Below the pieces are notes generated by a model, which had not been told where the DNA came from, ran no database searches, and saw nothing but the letters and a program-made list of their open reading frames with translations. Below are positions 63,701 through 64,000 of a stretch of 64,000 bases of DNA, piece after piece (the stretch's first letter is position 1; each line of letters starts with the position of its first letter). Origin of the DNA: Seriola aureovittata (Eukaryota; Chordata; Actinopteri; Carangiformes; Carangidae). The position numbers were made by a program, and so were the translations under genes. The stretch covers positions 6,344,501-6,408,500 of the forward strand of contig NC_079371.1 of NCBI RefSeq assembly GCF_021018895.1, in the 5' to 3' direction.

Positions 63701-64000
63701 ACTCTGCACTTCCTCTCAGTTTTACAGAGCGTTTCAGCATCTTTTAACTAATTGTTTTGGTTTTCTCACCTGCAAATTTGCCGTTTTGGTTCACTGTCGG
63801 CGCTCTCATCAGCACTGTTTTCAGACGCAGCTGTTTTCAGCACAAGAAAAGCTCTAAAAGCCCATGGAACACTACCTTCCCAGAACCAAACAGCAGACAG
63901 AAAAAATCAGCCACTAGCAGGTGAACATCACGGAGCATTTAGCAGCTAAAAAGAGAGACACATTTTCCTGAGGAGAGAAAAAGAGAGCCAAGACGAGAGT
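60710..64000. other. Gene-free stretch to the window end
   Basis: No exon, RNA gene or transposon was recognised. Frames near 63006-63351 are open on both strands and have no motif. The last 200 bases look non-repetitive but give no supported coding signal. Confidence 0.4.

Overview
The window looks like nuclear DNA of a ray-finned fish, most likely a percomorph teleost. It is AT-rich, and its genes have introns and TATA, AATAAA and splice signals. The transposon mix is fish-like: a tRNA SINE, L2, L1 and Rex3/RTE LINE pieces, Tc1-like and hAT elements, and TTAA-flanked MITEs. The two recognisable genes belong to families expanded in teleosts. This is inferred from sequence character; no search was run.

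Only two intact protein genes can be supported in 64 kb, both on the + strand. (1) A secreted C-type lectin of the ladderlectin / type II antifreeze-like type (CDS 9943-11554, eight coding exons, 197 aa), with a TATA box, a 5' UTR exon and a polyA signal. Its acidic linker is built from three tiny symmetrical exons, and its lectin domain lacks the usual calcium/sugar motifs. (2) A bloodthirsty-type TRIM E3 ubiquitin ligase (CDS 42025-43647, single coding exon, 540 aa; RING, B-boxes, coiled coil, PRY-SPRY). It lies behind a 5' UTR exon, a TATA box and an exact interferon-stimulated response element. Both genes suit innate immunity, but they are 30 kb apart and nothing shows that they work together.

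Layout. 1-5.5 kb: dispersed repeat pieces, a 140-bp CA microsatellite and a TA-rich tract. 5.6-6.3 kb: last two exons of a dead lectin paralogue, followed by a 49-bp tandem repeat in three copies. 7.6-8.5 kb: Rex3-like and other LINE pieces. 8.55-9.65 kb: a 1.1-kb imperfect palindrome ending about 85 bp before the lectin TATA box. 9.7-11.9 kb: the lectin gene. 12.2-13.8 kb: a dead L2 LINE split by a hAT MITE with a perfect 8-bp target duplication. 16.9-18.1 kb: a second hAT MITE and an L1 tail. 18-41 kb: mostly gene-free, with microsatellites, a C-rich quadruplex-type tract, a 702-bp hAT element, a T-rich minisatellite and two copies of a TTAA MITE. 41.7-43.7 kb: the TRIM gene. 44-64 kb: gene-free, with a SINE, a third TTAA MITE copy, a dead Tc1-like transposon and a Rex3 tail.

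I found no novel multi-gene system. The most notable items are the lectin gene with its dead neighbour and upstream palindrome, the ISRE-linked TRIM, and several transposon insertions whose boundaries can be read to the base.
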